The position numbers were made by a program, and so were the translations under genes. Shown piece by piece: positions 33,809-42,461 of a DNA stretch of 64,000 bases. Location: the NCBI GenBank assembly GCA_019636335.1, contig JAHBXR010000014.1, positions 62,001 to 126,000 on the forward strand. The letters are read 5' to 3'. The notes beneath the pieces are model-generated. The model saw only the letters and a program-made list of their open reading frames with translations, was not told the origin of the DNA and ran no database searches. Origin of the DNA: Pirellulales bacterium (GTDB lineage: Bacteria > Planctomycetota > Planctomycetia > Pirellulales > JAEUIK01). Every line of letters begins with the position of its first letter. The stretch's first letter is position 1.

Positions 33809-36800
33809 ATGCCCCGCTGCGCTCGTTCGATCTGGATGTTGCTTCTGCCCTGTTTCGTGCTGGCCGTGACGTCGAGTCTCCACGCGGCCGACGAGTCGCG
33901 GCCGCTGCGCGTCTGTCTCGTGTCGGGTTCGGAAGAGTACAAGTCGGACGAGACGCTGCCGATCCTGCAAGACTTTCTCGAACGCCACTACGACGTCGAG
34001 TGCAGCCGTGCCTTCGCCACGTCGACGAAGGATCTGCCCGGGCTCGAGGCCCTCGATGATTGCGACGTGATGGTCCTCTTCACGCGCCGGCTCGAACTTT
34101 CCGGCGACCAACTCGAACGCTTCAAGAAGTATTGCCAGGGCAACAAGCCGATCGTCGGCATTCGCACGGCGAGCCACGCGATTCAGAGCTACTTGGAGTT
34201 CGATCGCGAGATTCTCGGTGGCAATTACAAAGGACACTACGGCAACGAGCTGAAAACGCACATCGCCGATGGCGTGCAGGACTCCCCCTTGCTCGCAGGT
34301 TTCAAGCCGTTCGTCTCCGACGGCAGCCTCTACCGCAACACGGGGCTGGCCGAAGACTGCCTGGTGTTGATGACCGGCAGCATCCCGGACCACACCGAGC
34401 CGATCACCTGGACCCGCGAGCGCGATGGTCGCCGCGTGTTCTATACGTCGCTGGGACACCCGCACGACTTCCGGCACCGGGGCTTCTTGCAGTTGCTGGC
34501 CAACGGTATTCATTGGGCAGCGCAGCACGAGCTACAACCCCGCCAGCACACTGCCCTACCGCAACCCGCGAATGGTGAAGTGCGTCCATTAGCGGGACTC
34601 GGCGAGCGTGCGGACGTTTATTTCGACACGCATGGCATTCCGCATCTTTATGCGCGATCCTGGACCGATGCCGCGCGCGCCCTGGGATACGTGCATGCCA
34701 GCGATCGGCTGTGGCAAATGGATGTGCTCCGACGTCGCGCGTCAGGCACTTTGGCCGAGATCCTTGGTCCCGGCGCGCTCGGTTCCGACATCATGATGCG
34801 GCAACTCGGGCTGCGCCGTACGTCGCAGGCCACGTTGGATCAGTTGCAGGCGGGCGACGCCGATCTCGCCGCGAAGGTCGGTCGTGATGCCGCCGAGCAG
34901 TTCCTGGCCGAATTGAACGCCTACGCCGCAGGCGTCAACGCGCGCATTCAGGAACTCGGCACAGAGGGCCTGCCGGTCTATTTTAAGATGCTCGGCTACG
35001 AGCCGGCCCCGTGGTCGCCCGTCGATACGCTCGTCTTCTCGAAGTACATGGCCTGGGATCAGTCGGGCACGGACAGCGATCTGTGGTTCGGCATGATGTC
35101 CGAGAAGCTCGGCCCCGAGGTGGTCGCCGAATTGTGGCCTCTGGACCGTCCCTACGAAATCGCCACCGTCGATGTGCCGAAAGGCGGCGATGAGGAATCG
35201 GCCAGCACGCGCGAGCTGCTGCGTGTCCCCTCGGGCACGAGCGATCTTTTCCGCGCGGCCGAACGTCATCTAGCGGCAGCGGGTTCACTGCTGCGGGCGC
35301 CCAGCTTCGGCAGCAACAACTGGGCGGTCGACGGCACGAAGACCGCCTCGGGCAAGCCCATCATGGCGAACGACCCCCACCTGGGCTTCATCCTCCCGTC
35401 GCTGTGGTATACGTGTCACGTGTCGGTGGCGGGCCGGAATGTCGCCGGCGTGACGTTTCCCGGCGGACCGACGGTCATCATCGGCCACAACGACCGCATC
35501 ACTTGGGGCGTGACCAACATGCAGGCCGATGCGGTGGACTACTTTATCGAGACGCTCGACAAGAGCGACCCGCAGAAATACAAGCACCGCGGCGAGTGGA
35601 AGACGGTCCATCAACGGGTAGAAGAGATTCCCATCCGCGGCCAGGAGCCGCACAAGCTGGTGATCGAATCGACGGTTCACGGTCCCATCGTCAGCCGCGA
35701 CGACGCTACGGGCACGGCCATCACCATGTGCTGGACGGGGTTGCAGCCGACCACGGAGTCGGTGGCACTCTGGAAGGTGAATCGCGCGGAGTACCTGGGC
35801 GAATTCCTCGACGCGCTCAAGCTGCTCTCCGCGCCGGCGATGAACGTCATCTACTCCGACGTCGATGGCAATATCGCCATTCATCCCTGTGGCGACCTGC
35901 CGCTGAAGAAGTACGGCGCGGGTCGCGTCCCCATGGATGGCGCCTCGGGCGAGAACGACTGGGGCGAGATGATCCCGCGCGACGAGCTACCCCTGGCGGT
36001 GAATCCGCGCGAGCACTTTCTTGGTTCCGCGAATGGCCGGCCCGCTTCGGTCAACTATCCGCACTACCTCGGCTGGATGTGGGACCCCAGTTACCGCACG
36101 CGGCGCATTCACGAGCTGCTCGAAGGGGCCGACGATCTGACGCTCGAGAAGATGCAGGCCATTCAGACCGATGCCTACGACAAGGCGGCCGAGTGCTTTT
36201 TACCTTCCCTTCTGAACTCACTCGACATGAGCGAGGTCGCGTCCGATGCCGTATCCAAACGCGCGGTTGACGAATTGCGCGGCTGGGATTACGTGGCCGA
36301 TCGCGAGTCGCTGGCGCCGGCCATCTGGCTGCGCTGGTTCGATCACTATCGTTCGGCGGTGTGGAACGACGAATGGGAGTCGCGCGGCATCGTGCAGCCC
36401 GGCGGTTCGTGGGGCTTCACGGGGGACAATCGCCGCGAGCCCGTGCTCGAGGTGCTGGAAAAGTTGACGCGCGAAGAGCCAGACTCGATCTGGTTCGACG
36501 ATCGCCGTACGCCCGAGCGCGAGGGACGGGACGAGATCGCGAAGGCTTCTTTCCGCACGGCGATCGATTCGCTGCGCCAGCAATTTGGCGATGACGTGGC
36601 GGCCTGGCAGTGGGGCAAGCTGAATACGCTGCGCGTCCGCTCGCTGGCCGAACAGGAACGCCTGGCCCGCGACGGCGGACCGATCGTCGGCACGGCGTTC
36701 ACGGTGAACCCCGGCGGCGACATCGGTCCGGTCGGCGGCGGCGCGTCGTGGCGGATGCTCGTCGACCTGGCGTCGCCGGTTCGTGGTGTGGGAGCATACC

Positions 36801-36973
36801 CCGGCGGGCAGCACGAGGATCCCAGCAGTCCTCAGTACGACGACCAGATCAAGGTGTGGGCGGCGGGTGAGTTTCTGCCCCTGGGAGCGGTGGGTGATCC
36901 AGCCCGCTTGCCCGACGAGGCGAAGCAGCGCGTGTGGGTGCTGGCGCCCGATTCCGCTCCGCGTAGCCCATGA
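33809..36973 (+). CDS. ThuA domain fused to penicillin acylase-family amidohydrolase
   Basis: 1054 residues from ATG 33809 (CGGAG upstream). Signal peptide at about 1-27 ('SIWMLLLPCFVLAVTSSLHA'). Residues about 30-250 form a ThuA-like domain ('LRVCLVSGSEEYKSDETLPI', 'GNKPIVGIRTASHAI', 'GGNYKGHYGNE', 'VFYTSLGHPHDF', 'FLQLLANGIHWAA'). Residues about 275-1050 form a penicillin acylase family Ntn-hydrolase with the autocatalytic Ser502 at 'FGSNNWAVDGTKTASGKP', which would become the first residue of the beta chain, plus 'MANDPHLGF' and 'HNDRITWGVTNMQ'. A ThuA domain on an acylase in one chain is unusual. The enzyme would cleave an amide side chain in the periplasm; the substrate is unknown. Confidence 0.9.
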   Translation: MPRCARSIWMLLLPCFVLAVTSSLHAADESRPLRVCLVSGSEEYKSDETLPILQDFLERHYDVECSRAFATSTKDLPGLEALDDCDVMVLFTRRLELSGDQLERFKKYCQGNKPIVGIRTASHAIQSYLEFDREILGGNYKGHYGNELKTHIADGVQDSPLLAGFKPFVSDGSLYRNTGLAEDCLVLMTGSIPDHTEPITWTRERDGRRVFYTSLGHPHDFRHRGFLQLLANGIHWAAQHELQPRQHTALPQPANGEVRPLAGLGERADVYFDTHGIPHLYARSWTDAARALGYVHASDRLWQMDVLRRRASGTLAEILGPGALGSDIMMRQLGLRRTSQATLDQLQAGDADLAAKVGRDAAEQFLAELNAYAAGVNARIQELGTEGLPVYFKMLGYEPAPWSPVDTLVFSKYMAWDQSGTDSDLWFGMMSEKLGPEVVAELWPLDRPYEIATVDVPKGGDEESASTRELLRVPSGTSDLFRAAERHLAAAGSLLRAPSFGSNNWAVDGTKTASGKPIMANDPHLGFILPSLWYTCHVSVAGRNVAGVTFPGGPTVIIGHNDRITWGVTNMQADAVDYFIETLDKSDPQKYKHRGEWKTVHQRVEEIPIRGQEPHKLVIESTVHGPIVSRDDATGTAITMCWTGLQPTTESVALWKVNRAEYLGEFLDALKLLSAPAMNVIYSDVDGNIAIHPCGDLPLKKYGAGRVPMDGASGENDWGEMIPRDELPLAVNPREHFLGSANGRPASVNYPHYLGWMWDPSYRTRRIHELLEGADDLTLEKMQAIQTDAYDKAAECFLPSLLNSLDMSEVASDAVSKRAVDELRGWDYVADRESLAPAIWLRWFDHYRSAVWNDEWESRGIVQPGGSWGFTGDNRREPVLEVLEKLTREEPDSIWFDDRRTPEREGRDEIAKASFRTAIDSLRQQFGDDVAAWQWGKLNTLRVRSLAEQERLARDGGPIVGTAFTVNPGGDIGPVGGGASWRMLVDLASPVRGVGAYPGGQHEDPSSPQYDDQIKVWAAGEFLPLGAVGDPARLPDEAKQRVWVLAPDSAPRSP

Positions 36974-37334
36974 TCCTAGGGCGCCCAACGGAAGCCCGGA
37001 ATGTGTGAGAGTACCGTTCCGCACAGTGGCTCATTGGCCGCGTGGACAGCAATAAGCTCGGCCGGTATCGCGCCACATCGCAAGTGCTGGCCTGGCTGAC
37101 GAAATCGTCCCGGCGGTTAGGTTAATTGCCGCTACCAATTGGTGCGCCAGACGCTGGCCCAGCGCCAGCGCGCCACAAAATCTCCTGGAATTCATTCCAA
37201 ATTCGTATCCCGGTCTGAATATCCTAGCGGGTAAGTTCGGCCACGAAGCCAACTTCCCGGAAGGTCGCTTGCGCCGCGGGGGAGCAGCGACTTTCGAGGC
37301 CACCTCGCCCGCGCGCCCGACGATCGATCCTGCC
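36974..37334. other. intergenic region, no gene recognised
   Basis: 361 bases between the ThuA/acylase gene and the large surface protein gene. It should include the surface protein's promoter. The surface gene might start further upstream with TTG at 37269 (GGAAGG just before it). No other gene or clear hairpin with T-run seen. Confidence 0.4.
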
Positions 37335-40300
37335 ATGCGCTACGCACGTGCTTCGAAATCTCCACGCCGCACGAATCTTCTAGGCCGCTTGAGCCGCCTT
37401 GCTCGGCGCGGCCGCAAGAAGTCGCCGCGGGGCGCAGCGCGCCGACGGGCCGAGACGCGTCGTGCCGTCTGGATCGACCCACTCGAAGATCGTTCCATGC
37501 TGGCCGGCATCATCACGATCGGCGACAGTTGGGCCTACCTGGTCGCTCCCAGCGCGACGACGATGTCGAACTCGTTTCTCGGCGGCGTGCCCGTCTACAA
37601 CGAGTCGTTTGGGGGCGGAACCGCCGCGCAGCACGCGGCCGATCTCGACGGCATCACGGCGCGCATCAACGCCCATCCCGACGCCGACGTCGTGTGGCTC
37701 AGCTCTGGCGGCAATGACATGCTGCTCGGCGCCCTCGGCGGTGGTTTCTATCGCGGGAACCCCAACAATCCGACGGTCTATGCCAATATCGCGGCGAACG
37801 TCGACACGCTGGTCAACCACATTCTAAGCATCCGTCCCGATATCCAGGTGGTGATCGCCGGCTACGACTACATCAACGTCTTCGATATGGGGAGCGGTGG
37901 CCTTCAAGCAGGTAACAATCTGGGGGTCATCAAGTCGGGCAACGTCTTCCTCGATGCGGCTCAGAACCAGGAACTGAACGACGGTTTCAAGGCGGCCGAG
38001 CAGGGCAAGGTGAGCCTGGGGGCCAACAGCAGCCGCGTCCATCACGTGTGGAACTTCGGTCTCATCAACACCGTGGTGGGCTACAGCGGTTACTTCGGCA
38101 ACTTCCCCGGTGCGGGCAACTATCCGCCCGAGTTGTATGCCGCGCTCCCCACGCCGGCCTCGCGCATGGCCGCGAACGACCCGATCCACTTGAACACGCA
38201 GGGCTATGATCTGCTGGCCCTGAACATGTATCTGAATTTCTTCGACACGGCGTTCCAGCCGGCGTCGTTGACGACGAATACGACCACGCTCGACTTCGGC
38301 CACGTGCGCGTGGGCACGACGAGCACAACGCTCGGCGTGACGGCCTCGAACGCGGGGCCCGACCATACCAAGGTCAAGGATCTCTTCATACCGGCCGGCA
38401 CGGGCGAGTTCAGCGGCGGCAACCAATCGTACTTGCCGCTGTTCCGCGATCCGACGCTGGGCAGTGATGCCGCGGCCAGCAGCTTTACCTACACGCCGAA
38501 CGCCCGCGGCGCCGATTCGCAAAATCTCACGCTGACCAGCGACAGCGGTTCGCGTCCGTTGACGCTGTCGGGCACGGGTGTCGGTCCGGTATTCGGCAGT
38601 GTTTCCACGCTCGACTTCGGCTACGTCCTGTTGGGAGAAAACGGCTCGTTGCCGTTCACGATCACGAATTCGACCACCGACGGCGATCTAGGCGCGCTGA
38701 CGAATCTCACGCTCCATTCGTTCGTGCTGGATGGTCCCGACGCGGCCAGTTTCGAACTCGTCGGCTTCACGCCCGGGATGGTGCTGAATGCCGCGTCGCT
38801 GGCCAATCTCTCTCTCGAATTCACCGGCGATGGCCCGGCCGGCGCGAGATCGGCCACGCTAACTTTTTCGACCGATGTGGGGGTCGCGCTCGGGGGCAGC
38901 GGCGCCACGTTCCAGATCACGGTCGCGGCCGAAGTCGTGGAAGTGCCGACGGTCGCGGCCGGAGGGCCCTACGCAGGGGGCGAAGGGGCGGCGATCGCTT
39001 TGACGGCGGTCGGTACCGGCACCATCACCTCCTATGATTGGGACCTCGATAACAACGGCAGCTACGAAACTCCCGGCATGACGGTGAATTTCACCCGGCC
39101 CGAGCAAGGTGAGTTTACCGTCAACGTGCGCGCCATCGGTCCCGCGGGCACGGTCTATGCGACGACGACCGTATTGGTCGAAAACGTGGCGCCCGTCGCC
39201 GGCATGACCGGTTTGGGCTGGACGCACACGGGGGTCCTGCAGCACTTTTCGTTGATCGCCCTGGATCCCGGCTCGTTCGACGCGGCAGCGAACTTCGACT
39301 TTGCCATCGACTGGCAAGGAGACGGAGCGTTCGAGGAGTTCGTCTCAGGACCGACGGGAACGCCCATCAGTCACACCTTCAACACGCCCGGCTCGCACAA
39401 GGTAAGGATCAAGGCCACCGACAAGGACGGCGGCACGAGTGAAATCGGCACGTACGTGGTTCACGTCTATCACGTCGAGCAGGTAGGGGACAACATCGAG
39501 TGGTATGGTTCGGACGGCAATGACGTCGTCGAATTTCGCGAAACGGCGCTCCAGACCGTCGAGGTGCGCACGTTGATGGTCGGCGGGCACGCCACGAACG
39601 AACTGGCCATCTTCACGGGCGTGACGGGACGCGTCTTGGGCTATGGCAATCGAGGCAACGACCGACTCGATGCCAGCCAACTGCTGCTCCTGCCCACGAC
39701 GCTCGAAGGGGGACGCCATCACGATACCTTGCTCGGCGGCGCGGGAGACGACATCCTGCGCGGCGATTTCCAAGGGGCGAAGGGGGATGGAGCCGAGGGG
39801 AACGATTCGATCGTCGGTGGCCCCGGCAACGATCTGATCGAAGGGGATGGGCTCGAAGGGGGCGAAGATACCCTGCACGGCGGCAGCGGCAACGATACGA
39901 TCCTGGGGGATGGCAGCGATGGGGCCGAGGGACGCGCCGACCGCATCTATGGCGAGGATGGGAACGATTTCCTGTTCGGTCACCACGGACACGATTTCAT
40001 CGACGGCGGCAACGACCACGATCTCATCACCGGGGGCGATGGCGCCGAGGCGAACGATACCCTCGTCGGCGGTGCGGGCAACGATGTCCTGAGCGGCTCG
40101 AACGGCAAGGATTCGATCTCCGGCGGGACGGGGCAAGATATCATTCTAGGAGGTTCCGGCGCCGATACGCTCCAAGGCGAAGGGGGCGAGGACCTCCTCG
40201 TCGCCGATGTCGTCACGTTCGGCCTCAGCACTTCGGCCCTGATTGCCATCCACGCCGAGTGGACCTCGGGCAATAGCTACCAGGACCGGGTCGCGCACCT

Positions 40301-40505
40301 CACCGGCACGCCCGGTGGTGCCAACGGAGCCACGTACTTCACCTTGGGGACCACTGTTTACGACGATGAGGCAGAGGACCTGCTCACGGGTGGAGCCGAA
40401 ATCGACTGGTTCCTCTACAATTTGATGCAGGACGTGCTCACCGACCATGCCGAAGGGGAGACCGAGACCGATACGTTCGGCTTCCCGCTGCCCACCTTGG
40501 AATAA
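37335..40505 (+). CDS. large exported SGNH hydrolase with Ig-like and RTX-type repeats (LEPR-XLL-like start)
   Basis: 1056 residues from ATG 37335. The amino end is a very basic stretch (1-45) followed by 'DPLEDRSMLAG' (48-58), an LEPR-XLL-like motif found at the start of many planctomycete surface proteins. An SGNH domain follows: 'GDSW' (Ser65 nucleophile), 'GGND' (Asn127), and the acid/base pair Asp282-His285 in 'DPIHLN'. Two Ig-like domains with 'DFGHVRVGTTSTTLGVTASN' and 'LDFGYVLLGENGSLPFTITN' follow, then a PKD-like part ('YDWDLDNNGSYETPG'). The carboxy region contains RTX nonapeptide-type repeats ('GGAGNDVLSG', 'GGSGNDTILGD'), which bind Ca2+ and often mark type I secretion. The enzyme probably hydrolyses ester bonds at the surface. 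Confidence 0.88.
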   Translation: MRYARASKSPRRTNLLGRLSRLARRGRKKSPRGAARRRAETRRAVWIDPLEDRSMLAGIITIGDSWAYLVAPSATTMSNSFLGGVPVYNESFGGGTAAQHAADLDGITARINAHPDADVVWLSSGGNDMLLGALGGGFYRGNPNNPTVYANIAANVDTLVNHILSIRPDIQVVIAGYDYINVFDMGSGGLQAGNNLGVIKSGNVFLDAAQNQELNDGFKAAEQGKVSLGANSSRVHHVWNFGLINTVVGYSGYFGNFPGAGNYPPELYAALPTPASRMAANDPIHLNTQGYDLLALNMYLNFFDTAFQPASLTTNTTTLDFGHVRVGTTSTTLGVTASNAGPDHTKVKDLFIPAGTGEFSGGNQSYLPLFRDPTLGSDAAASSFTYTPNARGADSQNLTLTSDSGSRPLTLSGTGVGPVFGSVSTLDFGYVLLGENGSLPFTITNSTTDGDLGALTNLTLHSFVLDGPDAASFELVGFTPGMVLNAASLANLSLEFTGDGPAGARSATLTFSTDVGVALGGSGATFQITVAAEVVEVPTVAAGGPYAGGEGAAIALTAVGTGTITSYDWDLDNNGSYETPGMTVNFTRPEQGEFTVNVRAIGPAGTVYATTTVLVENVAPVAGMTGLGWTHTGVLQHFSLIALDPGSFDAAANFDFAIDWQGDGAFEEFVSGPTGTPISHTFNTPGSHKVRIKATDKDGGTSEIGTYVVHVYHVEQVGDNIEWYGSDGNDVVEFRETALQTVEVRTLMVGGHATNELAIFTGVTGRVLGYGNRGNDRLDASQLLLLPTTLEGGRHHDTLLGGAGDDILRGDFQGAKGDGAEGNDSIVGGPGNDLIEGDGLEGGEDTLHGGSGNDTILGDGSDGAEGRADRIYGEDGNDFLFGHHGHDFIDGGNDHDLITGGDGAEANDTLVGGAGNDVLSGSNGKDSISGGTGQDIILGGSGADTLQGEGGEDLLVADVVTFGLSTSALIAIHAEWTSGNSYQDRVAHLTGTPGGANGATYFTLGTTVYDDEAEDLLTGGAEIDWFLYNLMQDVLTDHAEGETETDTFGFPLPTLE

Positions 40506-40903
40506 CCTTCGTTCCGCGGAACTTCTCGGCCGCTCGAGGTCGGAAAACTTTTTTTCGCGACCTTGCGAACTACCTTCTTCGGGCCTGCGTATAACGGCAG
40601 AGCCTTCGTTTGCGCCCCCTTGAGCCGGGCAGGCTTCGGCCAGCGGGCTATTCGTTGACAAGCCCCCGTGGCGGCGGCAGACTTAGGTGCGCTGGCGTGT
40701 CTCCCACCGGGAGACACGCTTCCCCGCCAGGCCTGACTCTCGATCGGCGAGACGGGCCCCCAACGATCGAGAGCACATGGAATGTGCTGGGAGGCGCGTT
40801 CGCTCGTCCCACCGATTTTTTTTGGCCCACCCTGCGGCGCTCGTACGTGTCGAGAGAATCACGCTCGTATCGCTTTCCCATTTTTTTCAGGAGAGGTTGA
40901 CCC
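40506..40903. other. structured upstream region of the thioredoxin-like gene
   Basis: 398 bases with several stems. GTTCCGCGGAAC (40510-40521) is a perfect palindrome just after the surface-protein stop. At 40695-40719 an 11-bp hairpin (GCGTGTCTCCC/GGGAGACACGC, 3-base loop) and at 40737-40773 a 10-bp stem (CTCTCGATCG/CGATCGAGAG) lie in tandem, followed further on by a T-run at about 40816-40823. No convincing coding frame was found. Confidence 0.6.
40695..40773 (+). promoter_or_regulatory. tandem hairpins in the leader of the thioredoxin-like gene
   Basis: Hairpin 1 is 40695-40705 with 40709-40719 (11 perfect pairs, loop of three). Hairpin 2 is 40737-40746 with 40764-40773 (10 perfect pairs, 17-base loop). 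They are about 130 bases before the start at 40904. Possible meanings are an attenuator, an mRNA-stability element or a terminator of the upstream gene; I cannot choose between them. Confidence 0.45.
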
Positions 40904-41515
40904 ATGTTGCGCAGATTAGGATTCGCGTTGCCCTTGGCGGCCGTCGCCCTGGCTTTGGTTTCTGGCTCGGCCCAGGCCGGCAAGTTCAACAAGGTGCTGA
41001 ACGTCGGCGACACCGCCCCCAGCTTTGCCGACATCATCGGCGTGGATGACGACAAGTATGGGCTCGATTCGTTCAAGGACGCGAAGGCCATCGTGCTGGT
41101 CTTCACCTGCAACAACTGCCCCGTCGCCGTCGCCTGCGAGGATCGCATTGTCGAGCTGCAGAAGGACTACAAGGACAAGGGCGTGCAGATCGTGGCGATC
41201 AACGTGAACAACGTCGATGGCGATCGACTCGACTCGATGAAGGAGCGTTCGAAGTCGAAGGGCTTCAACTTCCCCTACATCTATGATCCCACGCAGAAGG
41301 TTGCCCGCGATTATGGTGCGTCGGTAACCCCCGACGTCGTCGTGCTGGACGGCGATCGCAAGATTGCCTACCTCGGCGCCATCGACAACGATGCCCTGAA
41401 CGAGGCCAACGCCAACAAGCACTACGTGCGCGACGCCCTCGACGCCATCCTCACCGGCTCGAAGCCGTCGGTCAGCGAGACCAAGGCCAAGGGCTGCGGA
41501 ATCAAGTACGAATAG
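40904..41515 (+). CDS. exported thioredoxin-fold (AhpC/TSA-like) protein with CNNC motif
   Basis: 203 residues from ATG 40904 with CAGGAGAGG upstream. Signal peptide about 1-25. The mature chain begins 'FNKVLNVGDTAPSFADIIGV', the usual AhpC/TSA opening, then 'AIVLVFTCNNCPVAVACEDR' with Cys69, Cys72 and Cys78. The CNNC replaces the canonical thioredoxin CGPC or CPxC, a pattern found in many planctomycete redoxins. 'GASVTPDVVVLDGDRKIAYL' supplies the cis-Pro loop (Thr-Pro). It likely acts as a periplasmic thiol oxidoreductase or peroxidase. A terminator follows at 41555. Confidence 0.9.
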   Translation: MLRRLGFALPLAAVALALVSGSAQAGKFNKVLNVGDTAPSFADIIGVDDDKYGLDSFKDAKAIVLVFTCNNCPVAVACEDRIVELQKDYKDKGVQIVAINVNNVDGDRLDSMKERSKSKGFNFPYIYDPTQKVARDYGASVTPDVVVLDGDRKIAYLGAIDNDALNEANANKHYVRDALDAILTGSKPSVSETKAKGCGIKYE

Positions 41516-41554
41516 TTCACGCTTCGTACGGTCTATATTTCCGCCGTCAGTTTT

Positions 41555-41602
41555 GCGTCGCCGGCCGACTGGCCCTCGTGCCAGGGCCGGCGACGCTTTT
41601 TT
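41555..41602 (+). terminator. Rho-independent terminator between the two redoxin genes
   Basis: GCGTCGCCGGCC (41555-41566) pairs with GGCCGGCGACGC (41585-41596) in 12 perfect pairs with an 18-base loop, followed by TTTTTT. It separates the CNNC redoxin from the TlpA-like gene, so each has its own transcript or read-through is partial. Confidence 0.85.
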
Positions 41603-41633
41603 ACACGCCGTCCTTCGCCAGGAATCCAACACC

Positions 41634-42290
41634 ATGTCGGTCACACGCAAGATGCGATCGCTTGCCACGCTCGCGGCCGTCGTGCCTCTGATCGCGGTCG
41701 GTTGTGCCAAGGAAGAAGCCAACCCCGCCGGCGAACCAGCAGCACCCCCGGCCAGCGCGACCGCGACTTCCGCCGAGGAATCGGTCGAGAGCGAAACTGC
41801 CGCGACCGAATCGGACGAGGTCGGGACCGCCATTAAGCTCACCAAGGCTACCAAGGAAGATTTCGACAGCCTCATCGCCAGCCATCGGGGCAAGGTCGTG
41901 CTCGTCGACTATTGGGCCACCTGGTGCGGTCCCTGCGTGAAGGGATTTCCCCATACCGTCGAGTTGGCGGAGAAGCTAGCTCCGCAGGGGCTGGCCGTGA
42001 TCTCGGTGAGCTTCGACGATCCCGAGGCCTCGACCGAAGTCGAAGCGTTTCTCACCAGACAGCACGCCCAGTTCGATAATCTGATCAGCGCCTACGGGGC
42101 CGAAGACCAGTCGTACGACGACTTCGGCGTCGAGACCGGAGCCCTGCCCCACTACCAGATCTATGATCGCGAGGGGAAGCTCGTCCGCGAGCTCGTCAGT
42201 GGCGATCCCACCGCCAAAAGCGTCACGCCGGAAGACGTGGCGGCCGCCGTGCAAGAACAGCTCGATCAGCCTGCTGCCGCTAATCCCTAG
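41634..42290 (+). CDS. TlpA/ResA-like thioredoxin lipoprotein
   Basis: 218 residues. The ATG at 41634 is preferred because it gives a signal peptide with lipobox 'AVGC' (Cys24) and CCAGGA lies upstream; an earlier start at 41553 lies within the terminator stem. A Pro/Ala/Glu-rich spacer (25-65) is followed by a thioredoxin domain: 'VVLVDYWATWCGPCVKGFPH' (active Cys98 and Cys101), 'GLAVISVSFDDPEASTEVEA' and 'VETGALPHYQIYDREGKLV' with the cis-Pro. The classic WCGPC is fully conserved. It would reduce or form disulfides on the outer face of the inner membrane, as TlpA/ResA do for cytochrome c maturation. Confidence 0.92.
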   Translation: MSVTRKMRSLATLAAVVPLIAVGCAKEEANPAGEPAAPPASATATSAEESVESETAATESDEVGTAIKLTKATKEDFDSLIASHRGKVVLVDYWATWCGPCVKGFPHTVELAEKLAPQGLAVISVSFDDPEASTEVEAFLTRQHAQFDNLISAYGAEDQSYDDFGVETGALPHYQIYDREGKLVRELVSGDPTAKSVTPEDVAAAVQEQLDQPAAANP

Positions 42291-42461
42291 GACCGGCCGC
42301 GCGGTTGCTGGCGGACGGATTCTCGTTTCTGCGCAGCTTGTCTAGATCTCCACGGCGCAACGATTACCGGCGTTGCCCCGCGCCGACGTGCCCGATAGAC
42401 TTCCACCCCCTGTCGACCCTTCGTGGGTTGAGGTTATGGCCAGGCAAGGAGGCCTCGGGCA

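Noticed and set aside
32849..34528. A 559-codon minus-strand frame over the isochorismatase-like and ThuA genes
   Set aside because: Crosses two genuine genes and has no domain signature.
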